Origin: JANWYT01 sp046719465
GTDB taxonomy: Bacteria > Chloroflexota > Anaerolineae > Aggregatilineales > Phototrophicaceae
NCBI GenBank assembly: GCA_046719465.1
Contig: JBDNCV010000042.1
Coordinates: forward strand, 1-27,005
Length of the DNA: 27,005 nucleotides
Direction: 5' to 3'
Made by a program: the position numbers and the translations under genes
Notes under the pieces: generated by a model
The model's input: the letters and a program-made list of their open reading frames with translations, nothing else
Database searches by the model: none
Told to the model about the DNA's origin: nothing
In this document: one piece after another, positions 1-8,849 of the stretch
How the letters are laid out: each line of letters opens with the position of its first letter
How positions within the stretch are numbered: the stretch's first letter is position 1

Positions 1-2
1 AC

Positions 3-971
3 ACCCGCGAGGACATGGCCGCGCTGTCTGACTTGTTATACGCCGACGATGCATCCATCGGCATCACCAACTATCGCATGTCGCTTGAGGACATGTTAGC
101 AGAGTACTTCGACGGGCACTACAACGTTGAGGCTTCAACGCGCCTGCTCATCACGCCCGAGGGGCAGGTGATCGCGCGCGCGGAGGTCTACGACCAAGCC
201 GAACCGCCTGTGCGCAACACGCTGGGCGTGACGATTGCGCCGGAACATGTGGGGCAAGGGTTGGAGGAGGTTTGCATGGCGTGGGCGCTGCGCCGCGCCA
301 GCGAAGCCATCGAACGCTGCCCACAGGAGGCGCGCGTGGTAGTGCAGTCGTGGGTTCCTGAGAAGCACGCGCCCAAAAAGGCGATGTTCGAGGCGGCAGG
401 CTTTCGCGTGGTGCGGCACTTCTTCCGCATGAAGATCGACATGACCGAAGCGCCGAGCGTGCCCCCGCTGGCGGAGGGCTACACCTTGCGCACGATGCGG
501 ATGCCCGATGACATCGAGCCGTACATGCGCGCGCGCGTGGACGCATGGCGCGACCACTGGGGCTATGTCGAACAACCCTTTGAGAAAGCTGTGGAGCAGT
601 TCCGCTCGTGGGTGGAGAACGACTCCAAGTGGACGCCTGATCGCGTGTACCTCGTCATCCATGATGCCAGCGGGGAGGTGGCGGCGTTCTGCAACACGCG
701 CATCGAGGAATGGGGCGACCCCACCGTGGCGCACGTGGCAGCGCTCGCCACACGCCGCGCTCATCGCAAGCGCGGGCTGGCCAACTTCCTGCTGCGCCAT
801 ACCTTCCGCGCCTACTGGGATCTGGGCAAGCCCAGTGTGACGCTCTATGTGGACGCTTCCAGCTTGACGGGCGCGCTCAAGCTCTACGAAGACGCAGGCA
901 TGCGCGTCGACCAAGTTGAGGCGACCTACGAGTATGAGCTGCGCGGCGGGGTTGATCTCACAACCCGCTAA
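3..971 (+). CDS. Tandem-GNAT acetyltransferase, 5' end outside the window
   Basis: Predicted acyl-CoA-dependent N-acetyltransferase with two GNAT domains in tandem, an arrangement also found in mycothiol synthase-like proteins; the substrate is unknown. Numbering from the ATG at 15, the N-terminal half carries a degenerate acetyl-CoA loop (residues 72-86, VTIAPEHVGQGLEEV). The C-terminal half has a good motif A (residues 245-260, ATRRAHRKRGLANFLL) followed by the usual 'LYEDAGM' end. The frame is open to the window edge, and the codons before the ATG read T-R-E-D, which fits the 'T.ED...L..LL' first helix of GNAT domains. I therefore think the true start lies upstream and the first strand is missing here. 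The stop overlaps the convergent epimerase gene by 3 bp. Fold is confident, function is not. Confidence 0.85.
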   Translation, partial: TREDMAALSDLLYADDASIGITNYRMSLEDMLAEYFDGHYNVEASTRLLITPEGQVIARAEVYDQAEPPVRNTLGVTIAPEHVGQGLEEVCMAWALRRASEAIERCPQEARVVVQSWVPEKHAPKKAMFEAAGFRVVRHFFRMKIDMTEAPSVPPLAEGYTLRTMRMPDDIEPYMRARVDAWRDHWGYVEQPFEKAVEQFRSWVENDSKWTPDRVYLVIHDASGEVAAFCNTRIEEWGDPTVAHVAALATRRAHRKRGLANFLLRHTFRAYWDLGKPSVTLYVDASSLTGALKLYEDAGMRVDQVEATYEYELRGGVDLTTR

Positions 972-1945
972 ATCAACCCGGCCTGCTTGTACCATGCGTA
1001 GGTATCTTGCAGGCTTTGGCGCATGTCGATCTGGGGCGGGCCGAAGGCGCGGTGCGCCTTCTCGCCGTTGAAGTAGACGAACTTGGCGCCAAGCCGGACT
1101 TGGTTGGCGTCAATGGGGGTGCGCACCCCCAACGCGCGCAGCCCGTCGATGGCAGCCGCCGCGGGCGGCAGCACCCAGTTGGGCAGCGTGAGCAGCGGTG
1201 GGCGCACCCCGATCACCTCAGCAATCAGTCTGAACCACTCATGATAGGTGTAGTTGGCGGTCATCAACACGTAGCGCTCGCCGCTTTGGCCGCGCTCCGC
1301 CGCCAGCAGGTGATAGCGCGCCACATCGCGCACATCAATCACCGAGACGCCGCCGTGCGTCAGCGGCGTGAGCATGCCGTAGCGCTTGAGCTGGAGCATG
1401 AACGTCCCGCTGATGACGTTCAGATCGCCCGGCCCCATGATCACCACGGGGTTGAGCGTCACCACGTGCAAGCCCTGCGCCGCGTAGCCGCTGGCGATCT
1501 CCTCGGCCAGCTTTTTGCTGTAGCCGTAGGGGAATTTTTCCTTCGGCAGGTTGAAGGGAACGGCCTCATCGGAGGGACGGTCGTCCAAAAAGCCGAGCGC
1601 GGCCGCGCTGCTGGTGAACACCACGCGCTGCACGTCTGCCTCTTGCGCCGCTGCCAGCACGTGGCGTGTGCCCTCGACGTTGACCTCGAACATGTGCTTG
1701 ACATCTGCCCGCCAGTAGTCGGCCACCGCCGCCACGTGAAACACCACGTCTACGCCCTCACAGGCGCGGCGCACGGCCTCGCGGTCGGTCACGTCGCCGT
1801 GCGCAGGCTCATACGGGATGCCCTCAAGGGCTTGGGTGCGGCTGGTGGGACGGTGCAGCACGCGCACTTGATCGCCGCGCTCGGCAAGCTGCCGCGCCAC
1901 ATGCGACCCCACAAAGCCCGTCCCGCCGGTAACCAGCGCCTTCAT
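968..1945 (-). CDS. NAD(P)-dependent epimerase/dehydratase (extended SDR)
   Basis: Extended short-chain dehydrogenase/reductase of 325 residues, the size usual for NAD-dependent sugar epimerases and dihydroflavonol-reductase-like enzymes. The N-terminal Rossmann motif TGGTGFVG is at residues 6-13, the cofactor-side DVT at 51-53, and the catalytic pair YGYSK at 140-144 (Tyr140, Lys144) with the Ser-rich strand TSSAAALG at 111-118. It resembles the hopanoid-associated sugar epimerase HpnA group, but no hopanoid gene is nearby, so the substrate stays open. Its ATG overlaps the stop of the upstream DNA glycosylase gene as ATGA, so the two are probably translationally coupled. It is the last gene of a four-gene minus-strand operon starting with a sugar-nucleotide dehydratase, which makes a role in surface glycans possible. 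Confidence 0.88.
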   Translation of the reverse strand: MKALVTGGTGFVGSHVARQLAERGDQVRVLHRPTSRTQALEGIPYEPAHGDVTDREAVRRACEGVDVVFHVAAVADYWRADVKHMFEVNVEGTRHVLAAAQEADVQRVVFTSSAAALGFLDDRPSDEAVPFNLPKEKFPYGYSKKLAEEIASGYAAQGLHVVTLNPVVIMGPGDLNVISGTFMLQLKRYGMLTPLTHGGVSVIDVRDVARYHLLAAERGQSGERYVLMTANYTYHEWFRLIAEVIGVRPPLLTLPNWVLPPAAAAIDGLRALGVRTPIDANQVRLGAKFVYFNGEKAHRAFGPPQIDMRQSLQDTYAWYKQAGLI

Positions 1946-2766
1946 GTGTTCTCCTCGCTGTGCATAATGTCAATCCAACTCATCAGCCCCTGCCACGCGC
2001 CAAAGTCGGCGTAGTAGGCGCGGATGTCTGCGTCGGTGAACGCGGCGCGCCCCGTCACACGGCGAAACGCCGCGCGGCATTCGGTGTCAATCGCCAGCCG
2101 GTCAAAGTGCCCCAGCAGCCGCAGCACCGTTCCGGCGGCGTAGTCGCCAAAGCCGCGCAGCCCGCGCACCTGCTGATACAGCGCATCGCTGTCAAGCGCG
2201 CGCCACGCCTCCACGTCGAGGCCGTCACAGATGCGCCGCGCCAGCTCATGCAGCGCTGCCGCGCGATACCCCAAGCGCGCCCGCGCCGCAAAGTCGTCGA
2301 ACGGAACGGCCGCGATCTGCTGCGGCGTTGGGAAGGTGTGTCCGCCGTCGTAGGGTGTGCCGAAGGCGCACACCCGCGCCGTCATCTGCCGCGTTTGCGC
2401 CCATGTGGTGTTGGTGGTGAGCAGCGTCTTGACGAGGTCTTCCCACACCGTCGGCGCGACGAGCAGCCGCCCCCACGTGGGCTGTACGCGCCCTGCGTAG
2501 CGCGGATGCTGTCGCAGCAGCGCGTGAAACGGTTCTAGGTTCCAATCGAGGCTGAACATGCGCCGCACCGCTTGATCGATCGCCGTGGGGTCGGCGACTG
2601 GCTCGCTGGCTGACCAGCGCAGCGCCTCACCCTCCGCGCAGATCGTCACATGGCTGGCGTGGCCATCGGGGAGGGTGTGCAGCCGCTCTAGCGCGCCGCC
2701 CTCATAGCGAAACGGCGCGAGCTGATACCACCCGTGCGAGGTCACAATATCATGAAACCACGTCAT
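1942..2766 (-). CDS. HhH-GPD family DNA glycosylase (AlkA-like)
   Basis: Base-excision repair glycosylase of the helix-hairpin-helix GPD superfamily, probably removing alkylated bases in the manner of AlkA. Using the start at 2766 (274 residues), the hairpin LRGFGDYAA is at residues 203-211, and the conserved aspartate in LAIDTE is Asp227, placed as the catalytic residue is in AlkA/OGG1 proteins. There is no C-terminal Cys cluster, so it is not a Nth/MutY iron-sulphur enzyme. An in-frame ATG nine codons further upstream (2793) has no ribosome binding site, whereas the chosen ATG has AAGGCG about eight bases before it. A DNA repair gene inside a polysaccharide operon is an odd partner; the ATGA overlap with the next gene suggests co-expression more than shared function. 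Confidence 0.82.
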   Translation of the reverse strand: MTWFHDIVTSHGWYQLAPFRYEGGALERLHTLPDGHASHVTICAEGEALRWSASEPVADPTAIDQAVRRMFSLDWNLEPFHALLRQHPRYAGRVQPTWGRLLVAPTVWEDLVKTLLTTNTTWAQTRQMTARVCAFGTPYDGGHTFPTPQQIAAVPFDDFAARARLGYRAAALHELARRICDGLDVEAWRALDSDALYQQVRGLRGFGDYAAGTVLRLLGHFDRLAIDTECRAAFRRVTGRAAFTDADIRAYYADFGAWQGLMSWIDIMHSEENT

Positions 2767-2817
2767 AGCATCGCCTTGTGTACGATGCAGCATTGTAACA
2801 GCAATCGGCGGCGCGCG

Positions 2818-4875
2818 TTAGCGGTAGAGGATTTCGACGGTTACATCGCTGACCATCTCAAAGCGAAACTCAATGATCTGCCGGTCGAGCGTGTAGGTGG
2901 CGACCGGCTCAGGGCTGACGCGCACCACCTCTGCCCCCTGTGGCATCGTCACTTGCACGCTCACCAGCTCGGAGCGCACGCCCGGCTGCTTCTCAATCAG
3001 CAGGCGGTAGCGCTGGAAGTCGCCGAGGGTTTCGACAACGTCAGGACTGGTGTAGGTGATCTGGATGCGCTGGCTGGTGTCGAGCGGCACGCTTAAGCGC
3101 CCGACGAACAGCGTGTGATCCGGCAGCAGCACCTGCTCAAAGCGGCGCAGGCTGTCGGTCACGCTGCCGAGCAGCGCGTTCGGCGGCACAAAGAACTGCG
3201 CGAGGTTGTTGTAGTTGACTGGCCCGTGGAACTCGGGATTGACGGCAGGATCGTTGGCAGCGACGGCAGCAGGGTAGTCGTACAGCACAGTCAGGCGGCT
3301 GTCAACGCTGCCGTTGGGCTGAATCTGCACGTCGTAAGTCGTCTGGCGTCGGATGGAGCTGTTCGACTTATTGCCGAGGTTCGTGTCTACCACCATGAGA
3401 TAGTCGCTGCTGCTGCCTGCTGACTGCCGCCCTGACCAGCCGAGCAAGTCCATCGCGCGGTTGAGGCGTTCATCGGTGAAGTAGAGCATAAGGTGCTTCT
3501 CTTGCAGGGCGCGCAGCAGCACGCTGAGGATGGCGGCGCTGCGCTGCGGGTCATTGGTCATCGCCTGCCAATCGCTGAAGATTTGGCGGTAGAGCGCGGC
3601 GAGGAAGCGCTTGTGTGGCGTGTCGCCCTCACCAAACGCGCGGATGTCGTAGACCACACGGCGGAAGTTCTCGGGTGTGACGGTCACGCTGAACTCTGGC
3701 ACGCGCACCTCGCCCAGCGCCCCTAGAATGTACTCGAACGCGACGATGTTCACCGCGAACGCCCCCTGCACGGGCGAGCGCGGGTTGTTGCCGTTGTTGT
3801 AGTACCACATGGCCATCTGCGCGGTCGTGGGGAAATCTGGCGACCAACTGCCATCCCACGCGGCGAAGATCGGGCGGCCAAATTGCAGCCACCAGCCCGG
3901 GATAGGGATCTGATTGCTCATCGCCGCTGGCGGCGGGTTGGGGGTGGTGGTGGTGGTGGCGCTGTAGTTGTAGTCCACAATGCGACCGTTGCGCACCATC
4001 AGCCAGCCGTAGGTGCTGATGTAGCCGCCAGAGGGGCGAATTTCATCGCTGTTGCTCGCCAGCACCAAGTAGCTTTGATCGCCTGCTAGCCCCAACGCAG
4101 ATGTCAACAGGTCGGGCGCGTCCATCAGGAGGCTTTGAATCTCGCTGATTTGGACGTAGTAGCTGTTGATCTGCTCGAGTTGGAGCAGCGCTGCGAGGGG
4201 CAGCGCGTCGGCGCTGAGGGCGTTCACGATGCGGTTGGCGCGCTCGAGGTGGAATTGGGCTTCAAGAAACTTGGGTCGCCCCAAGCGCAGCAGTTCGACG
4301 ATGCGCTCGCCGGAAGAGATCTGCGTCACGACGGTGTCATCGGCGCGCCCGCCCACCAAGAAGAACACGGTCGGCTGCAACCCGTCGAGGAGGGCATCCG
4401 CCGCCAGCGTCAGCTCCCGCGTGGCATCCAGCGCGGCGACGGTTGCTCGCAGCCCAGCGTCAAGATTGGCGACAGGGCGCAGGAAGGCGGTTTGGCTCGC
4501 GGCGCTGGCCAACGTGCGCGACAGTTCATCCACGCTCGATTGCAGGCGGTTGAAGTCGTTCAGGGTGATGGTCGTCCCCGGGCGATTGAACACCGTGTTG
4601 ACAACGCGCGTTACGCTTGCCACCGACGATTCGACACGGTTGGTCGCATCTGTCACCAGCACCAGCGCCACCACACCCAAGACCACCGCGCCGACGATGA
4701 GCAGCAGCAGCGCCCGCGCGAACAACCCGCGCAGGTTGATCTTCTTCGTCAACCGGCGCAGCCAGCGCGGCCCCCCGCGCGATGAGCGCCGCCGACGGCT
4801 GGGCGTTGGCACAGCCTGCGCCACCGGCATCGGCTGCGCCACAGGCGTGGGAGTGGTCTCTTCTGAAACGCTCAT
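2818..4875 (-). CDS. DUF4012 domain membrane-anchored protein
   Basis: Large membrane-anchored protein of 685 residues with a DUF4012 domain, a family of unknown biochemical function found mainly in Actinobacteria, Chloroflexota and candidate phyla and often near polysaccharide genes. A cytosolic Pro/Arg-rich N-terminus (1-50) leads into one transmembrane helix (about 52-74), then a helical stretch with coiled-coil character (80-260). The signature SNSDEIRPSGGY follows at 274-285, then a predicted extracytoplasmic beta-rich C-terminus. A short Thr run followed by Pro (about 306-316) looks like a linker. The start ATG overlaps the stop of the sugar dehydratase gene (ATGA), so DUF4012 and dehydratase are made from one message. 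From context I infer a part in assembling or attaching surface glycan, perhaps as an extracellular carbohydrate- or lipid-carrier-acting enzyme; this is inference only. Confidence 0.88.
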   Translation of the reverse strand: MSVSEETTPTPVAQPMPVAQAVPTPSRRRRSSRGGPRWLRRLTKKINLRGLFARALLLLIVGAVVLGVVALVLVTDATNRVESSVASVTRVVNTVFNRPGTTITLNDFNRLQSSVDELSRTLASAASQTAFLRPVANLDAGLRATVAALDATRELTLAADALLDGLQPTVFFLVGGRADDTVVTQISSGERIVELLRLGRPKFLEAQFHLERANRIVNALSADALPLAALLQLEQINSYYVQISEIQSLLMDAPDLLTSALGLAGDQSYLVLASNSDEIRPSGGYISTYGWLMVRNGRIVDYNYSATTTTTPNPPPAAMSNQIPIPGWWLQFGRPIFAAWDGSWSPDFPTTAQMAMWYYNNGNNPRSPVQGAFAVNIVAFEYILGALGEVRVPEFSVTVTPENFRRVVYDIRAFGEGDTPHKRFLAALYRQIFSDWQAMTNDPQRSAAILSVLLRALQEKHLMLYFTDERLNRAMDLLGWSGRQSAGSSSDYLMVVDTNLGNKSNSSIRRQTTYDVQIQPNGSVDSRLTVLYDYPAAVAANDPAVNPEFHGPVNYNNLAQFFVPPNALLGSVTDSLRRFEQVLLPDHTLFVGRLSVPLDTSQRIQITYTSPDVVETLGDFQRYRLLIEKQPGVRSELVSVQVTMPQGAEVVRVSPEPVATYTLDRQIIEFRFEMVSDVTVEILYR

Positions 4876-6812
4876 AGGTGCTGCGCCTCACTTGTCGCTT
4901 CCTGCGTTGGATGCGCTTCCCCGTTGACTGTGGTCAAGGCGAGCGGCACTGAGTGCATCATAGCACGCATCGCGCTGAGAATGTCAGAGGTAGTCTGACA
5001 GCGCTGCGCGATCAGCGCGTCGAGCCGCTGCATGAACTGCTCACAATTGAGCGTGTTGTCCCATGTGCGGATTTTGATGATCGACGGGTGCGGCGTCGGC
5101 TCTGGGCATTCGCGCTCAGAGTAGAGTTCTTCGTGCATCTTCTCGCCCGAGCGCACGCCCATGAACTCGATGGCGATGTCGGTATAGGGCCGCAGCCCGC
5201 GCAGGCGGATCAAGCGCTCGGCCAGCTCAACGATCCGCACAACCTCGCCCATTTGCAGGATGAAGATGTCATCCCCACGGGTAAGCGCCGCCGCGTGGAT
5301 GATGAGGTTGACCGCCTCGGGGATGGTCATGAAATAGCGCGTCATCTCAGGGTGCGTCACTGTGACCGGCCCGCCGCGCTCGATCTGCTGTGTGAACGTG
5401 GGGACGACGCTCCCACGACTGCCGAGGACGTTGCCAAAGCGCACGGATGTAAACAACGTGCGGCAGTCCCGCTGACACATTAGATTGTGCAGCAGCAGTT
5501 CACACAGGCGCTTGCTCGCGCCCATGATGCTGGATGGGTTGACGGCTTTATCAGTTGAGATGAAGACGAAACGCTCGATATGGTGCTTCAACGCCTGCTC
5601 TGCCACGACGCGCGTGCCGTGCAGGTTCACGCGGATCGCCTCGGCGGGGTGGCTCTCCAGCAGTGGCACATGTTTGTACGCTGCTGCGTGAAAGACAATC
5701 TGTGGATGGTAGCGCTCAAAGATGCGCTGCACTTGATCCTCAGCGGTGATGTCCCCAAGGACTACCTGCACGTTGATCGGCTTTTTCAGCGCCAAGATGT
5801 CGATGTAGAGGTCGTGCAGGCCGCTCTCGTTGTTATCCATCAAGATGACCTGCGTCGGCGCATAGTCGAGAATCTGACGGCTCAACTCTGAGCCGATGGA
5901 GCCTGCTGCGCCCGTGATGAGGATGATCTTGTCGGCGATGAGAGTAAGATCAACGTTGTGATGCTTGCTGATGACGCTGCGCCCGAGCAAGTCCTCCGGT
6001 TTCACGTCGCGCAGCAGCCCCACATGGTGCGTCGCTTGAAACTGGCTGATGACATCTGGCACCACTTTGATCCGCGCGGTGGTGCGCTCGCACTGGGTGA
6101 GGATCTCGCGGAAGGCAAGGCCGCTGATGTTGTGGATGGCGACCACAATGAGGTCGATTTCTTTACGGGGGGTAATCGACTGAATGCTCTGGCATGTGCC
6201 CAGTACCGGGCTGCCCTCCACGAACATCCCTTGCTTTTCGGGGTCGTCGTCTACAAACCCAACGACCTTGAAGCGACGGTTGGCGCTCCCATGTTTGAGC
6301 GACAGGGCGATGGACTGGCCAGCCTCGCCTGCGCCCACGATCAGCACGCGCTCGCGTGTGTCTTCGGCGCGGCGCAGCCACACTCGCCAGCGCCACACCA
6401 AGCCACTCACAAGGCGCGACCGGTAGCGAATCCCTACAAAGCCAACGAATGCGATCAAATTGCCGAACAAAACCGTAGCGATGGACAGTGGACGCGGGTT
6501 CGCGATCAACGCCAGCAGCGCCAGCAGCAGGGTCGGCGCCACCGCGGCGTTGATAAGCAGGGTGATGCCGTGGCCGCTCGTACGCTCCCAGATGCGACGA
6601 TACACGCCGAAGATGTACAGCGACCCTACCATCGCCGCTGCGGCCAGCGCAATGAACCATGCGTTGAGTGCGGGGTCAGCAAATACACGCTCGGTGTTGA
6701 CCATATAGACGATCAAATACGCGAAGACGCCAATCAGCACGTCAATACTTATACGGCTTAGGCTGTAGAAGTATCGCTCGAGGCGGTTATGAAAACGCTT
6801 TTCGCTGCTCAC
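4872..6812 (-). CDS. Membrane nucleoside-diphosphate-sugar 4,6-dehydratase/epimerase (CapD/WbpM/PglF type)
   Basis: Polysaccharide biosynthesis enzyme that converts a UDP-HexNAc to its 4-keto-6-deoxy derivative or an epimer, at the inner face of the membrane. At 646 residues it has the standard length. Four hydrophobic segments (about 22-38, 51-70, 83-103, 111-128) are followed by a CoA-binding-like Rossmann domain with GAGEAG at 160-165 and then the SDR domain: GAAGSIG at 301-307, HAAAYKHVPLLE at 375-386, STDKAVNP at 419-426 and MGASKR at 430-435. The Tyr of classical SDRs is replaced by Met (Met430, Lys434), as in the WbpM/PglF/FlaA1 group. The start is a GTG with AGAGGGGG about five bases upstream. 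It heads the minus-strand operon and has its own promoter region behind the terminator of the kinase gene. Confidence 0.92.
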   Translation of the reverse strand: MSSEKRFHNRLERYFYSLSRISIDVLIGVFAYLIVYMVNTERVFADPALNAWFIALAAAAMVGSLYIFGVYRRIWERTSGHGITLLINAAVAPTLLLALLALIANPRPLSIATVLFGNLIAFVGFVGIRYRSRLVSGLVWRWRVWLRRAEDTRERVLIVGAGEAGQSIALSLKHGSANRRFKVVGFVDDDPEKQGMFVEGSPVLGTCQSIQSITPRKEIDLIVVAIHNISGLAFREILTQCERTTARIKVVPDVISQFQATHHVGLLRDVKPEDLLGRSVISKHHNVDLTLIADKIILITGAAGSIGSELSRQILDYAPTQVILMDNNESGLHDLYIDILALKKPINVQVVLGDITAEDQVQRIFERYHPQIVFHAAAYKHVPLLESHPAEAIRVNLHGTRVVAEQALKHHIERFVFISTDKAVNPSSIMGASKRLCELLLHNLMCQRDCRTLFTSVRFGNVLGSRGSVVPTFTQQIERGGPVTVTHPEMTRYFMTIPEAVNLIIHAAALTRGDDIFILQMGEVVRIVELAERLIRLRGLRPYTDIAIEFMGVRSGEKMHEELYSERECPEPTPHPSIIKIRTWDNTLNCEQFMQRLDALIAQRCQTTSDILSAMRAMMHSVPLALTTVNGEAHPTQEATSEAQHL

Positions 6813-6890
6813 GATGCCCCCTCTGGCTAGCTATAACGTCAACTCAGTAACTACAACTCGATGTCATACTACTTTGTAATTAATTTTAAC

Positions 6891-6918
6891 AATATAAAAA
6901 ACGAATTTTTGCGTACAA
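6891..6918 (-). promoter_or_regulatory. Candidate sigma70-type promoter of the sugar dehydratase operon
   Basis: In the AT-rich 200-bp gap before the GTG at 6812, the minus strand reads TTGTAC (6913-6918), 16 bases, then TATATT (6891-6896). A message from here would have a leader of about 75 bases. Other AT-rich hexamers nearby could serve as well, so the exact boxes are uncertain. Confidence 0.35.
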
Positions 6919-6973
6919 TTACGAAACGGGGCACCACAATGTAATAGTTCTTAAGAGAATGAGTCCATAAAGC

Positions 6974-7011
6974 AGCTGGCTGCTGTGCTATCCCCAGCAC
7001 AGCAGCCAGCT
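6974..7011 (-). terminator. Strong hairpin after the tyrosine autokinase gene
   Basis: A perfect 16-bp inverted repeat (6974-6989 and 6996-7011) with a six-base loop begins two bases after the stop codon of the minus-strand kinase gene. On that strand the stem is followed by GCTTTATGG, a weak U-tract; on the plus strand it is followed by TTTTA. I read it as a factor-independent terminator or 3'-end stabiliser separating the kinase unit from the dehydratase operon. Confidence 0.65.
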
Positions 7012-7012
7012 T

Positions 7013-8680
7013 TTACACCTTCCCGCGCGACTGCGCTGGTGCTCCCACATTTTGTGGCGTGTAATAATAGCCATAGTAGTAGCCGTACTCTTCATCGCGT
7101 GGGTTGATGCGGTTGACAATCACCCCCGCTATCGGGATGTTGAGCTTGGTGAACTGCTCTTTGGCGCGCAGGGCAGCACCGCGGCGCGTCTTGCCGCAGT
7201 CGATTACGAGCAGCACGTCCGCCCCGATGGTGGCGGCTAGCACGGCGCTGTCGGCAGCGGCGAGGCTGGGCGGCGTGTCGATGATGATTACGTCAATCGT
7301 CGGCGACGAGCGCAGGGCGGCGATCCACTGGGTCATGATGGCGGAGCCGAGGATTTCCGTCGGGTTGGAGGGCACAAAGCCGCTGGTGAGCACGCGCAGC
7401 TTGGGCACGCCAGTATACTGCACACATTTGGCCAACGCGGGGAAGCGTGCCTGTTCGCTGGCGGTGGGGTCATTGTTGGTGAGGTCGGGCGTACTGAACA
7501 GCAAGGTTGTCAAGCCCACTGTGTTCTCAAGCTTGAAGGCTTCATGCACGCGTGGGCGGCGCAAGTCCGCGTCGATCAGCAGCACTTGCAGCCCGGCCTG
7601 CGCCATGGCAATCGCCAAGTTGACCGTCGTGACTGTCTTGCCCTCTTGGGGGTTGGCGCTGGTCACGACAAACACACGCTTGTGATCTTTCGACTCTGAG
7701 AACAGCATATTGGTGCGCGCGGTGCGGTAGCCCTCGGCGATGGGCGACATAGACGGATAATTCGTCAGCAGCATCTCATCGTATCTGTCTGGGCGCTTGC
7801 CAAAGCGGACAATGGCCCCCAGCACGGGCACGGCCAGCGTCTGGGTTGCGTCCTCGGTCGTGCGAATCGTGTCGTCGAGATACTCGATGAGCAGCACGAC
7901 GCCGAAGGCCAGCGCCACACCGACGATCGCGCCCAGCAGGACGGTCGTCTCAATGCGACTGCTGCTCTGTTGAGTAGGGATGCGGGCGCGTTCCACGATG
8001 TCCAGCGCGTTGGTGCGCTGCTGGAGCGAGGCAATCGTCTCCGTAAAGCGGGCGATGTTGGCCTGTGCGCTGTTGATCTGGTCGATGATGGCGTTGCGCT
8101 GGATGGTCAGCGCTTCGAGCTGCTGCGGGGTGGTCGTGCTGCTCAGCTGCGCGTTGACTTGGTCGAGCTGCTGGCGGCTCTGCTGCACTTGTACGGTCAA
8201 ATCTTGAATCTGAGCGTTCAAGAACGCCACCTGCTGCTGCTGCTCCGGCGTGAGGTTGGTCGGGCTTTGGGCGATGAGCTGCTCTGCTAGTGTGTTGGCC
8301 AAGTCCGCAGCGACCACCGGATTATCCGAGCTGACCGTGACAACCAGCAGCGATGTCCCGGGCAGGATGCGGGTGGTGATGCTCGAGCGCAGGCTGTCGG
8401 GGGAAATCGGTAAGCCGAGCGCTTCCACGGTCGCTTGCAGCACGTTGAACGTTGTCACGAGCTGGGCGTAAGTCTGGGCAAGGTCGATGCCGGTGCGGAT
8501 GTCACCACTGTTGGGGTTGGGGGCCTCGATAAAGCGCCCAATCGACAAGGTGGTGGACGCCTGAAACACAGGGGGCCGCCGCACGTTGACGACAAAGGTG
8601 ATCCCTGCTGCGACAAACCCTGCCAGAATCAGCAGCCATGCCCACTTGCGGACGAGGCGAATGTAGTGCGTGAGTTCCAA
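7013..8680 (-). CDS. Wzz-domain/BY-kinase fusion (polysaccharide biosynthesis tyrosine autokinase)
   Basis: Bacterial tyrosine kinase that controls polymerisation and export of a surface polysaccharide, as Wzc does. Residues 1-90 form a Wzz-type start with transmembrane helix 1 (about 13-32); a Gln-rich coiled coil spans about 145-225; helix 2 is at about 246-266. The cytosolic kinase has Walker A SANPQEGKT (341-349), Walker A' LLIDADLRRPR (367-377) and Walker B VIIIDTPPS (464-472). The C-terminus carries a Tyr cluster, EYGYYYGYYY (531-540), the expected autophosphorylation tail with seven Tyr. The start is TTG, with AAGGA about six bases upstream; the protein begins MELTHYIRLVRKW as this family does. 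A dedicated phosphatase would normally be nearby; the best candidate is the low-molecular-weight phosphatase at 11194-11658. Confidence 0.93.
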   Translation of the reverse strand: MELTHYIRLVRKWAWLLILAGFVAAGITFVVNVRRPPVFQASTTLSIGRFIEAPNPNSGDIRTGIDLAQTYAQLVTTFNVLQATVEALGLPISPDSLRSSITTRILPGTSLLVVTVSSDNPVVAADLANTLAEQLIAQSPTNLTPEQQQQVAFLNAQIQDLTVQVQQSRQQLDQVNAQLSSTTTPQQLEALTIQRNAIIDQINSAQANIARFTETIASLQQRTNALDIVERARIPTQQSSSRIETTVLLGAIVGVALAFGVVLLIEYLDDTIRTTEDATQTLAVPVLGAIVRFGKRPDRYDEMLLTNYPSMSPIAEGYRTARTNMLFSESKDHKRVFVVTSANPQEGKTVTTVNLAIAMAQAGLQVLLIDADLRRPRVHEAFKLENTVGLTTLLFSTPDLTNNDPTASEQARFPALAKCVQYTGVPKLRVLTSGFVPSNPTEILGSAIMTQWIAALRSSPTIDVIIIDTPPSLAAADSAVLAATIGADVLLVIDCGKTRRGAALRAKEQFTKLNIPIAGVIVNRINPRDEEYGYYYGYYYTPQNVGAPAQSRGKV

Positions 8681-8804
8681 TCTTGATCCTTACCTGCTTG
8701 TAGTCATCCAGCCGTTACGACACACGGCAATTACAAATAATCATAGGTAAATGGTCGACGGCAGGGCGAAAAGACAACAATTCTGAACAGAAACGCGCAG
8801 CGCA

Positions 8805-8839
8805 AAGGGTGCGATGCCATCTTGAGCAGGCGCACCCTT
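8805..8839 (-). terminator. Hairpin after the secreted-protein gene
   Basis: A 9-bp perfect inverted repeat (8805-8813, 8831-8839; AAGGGTGCG and its complement) with a 17-base loop begins about ten bases after the stop of the minus-strand gene ending at 8850. The stem is followed on that strand only by a short TGCG stretch, so it is a weak candidate for an intrinsic terminator. Confidence 0.4.
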
Positions 8840-8849
8840 GTTCGGTTTG

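Noticed and set aside
1007..2014. A 335-codon open frame on the plus strand opposite the epimerase gene
   Set aside because: It is antisense to a protein with a clear Rossmann and YxxxK motif. Its own translation is rich in His, Arg and Ala with no family features, the usual mirror of GC-rich codons.
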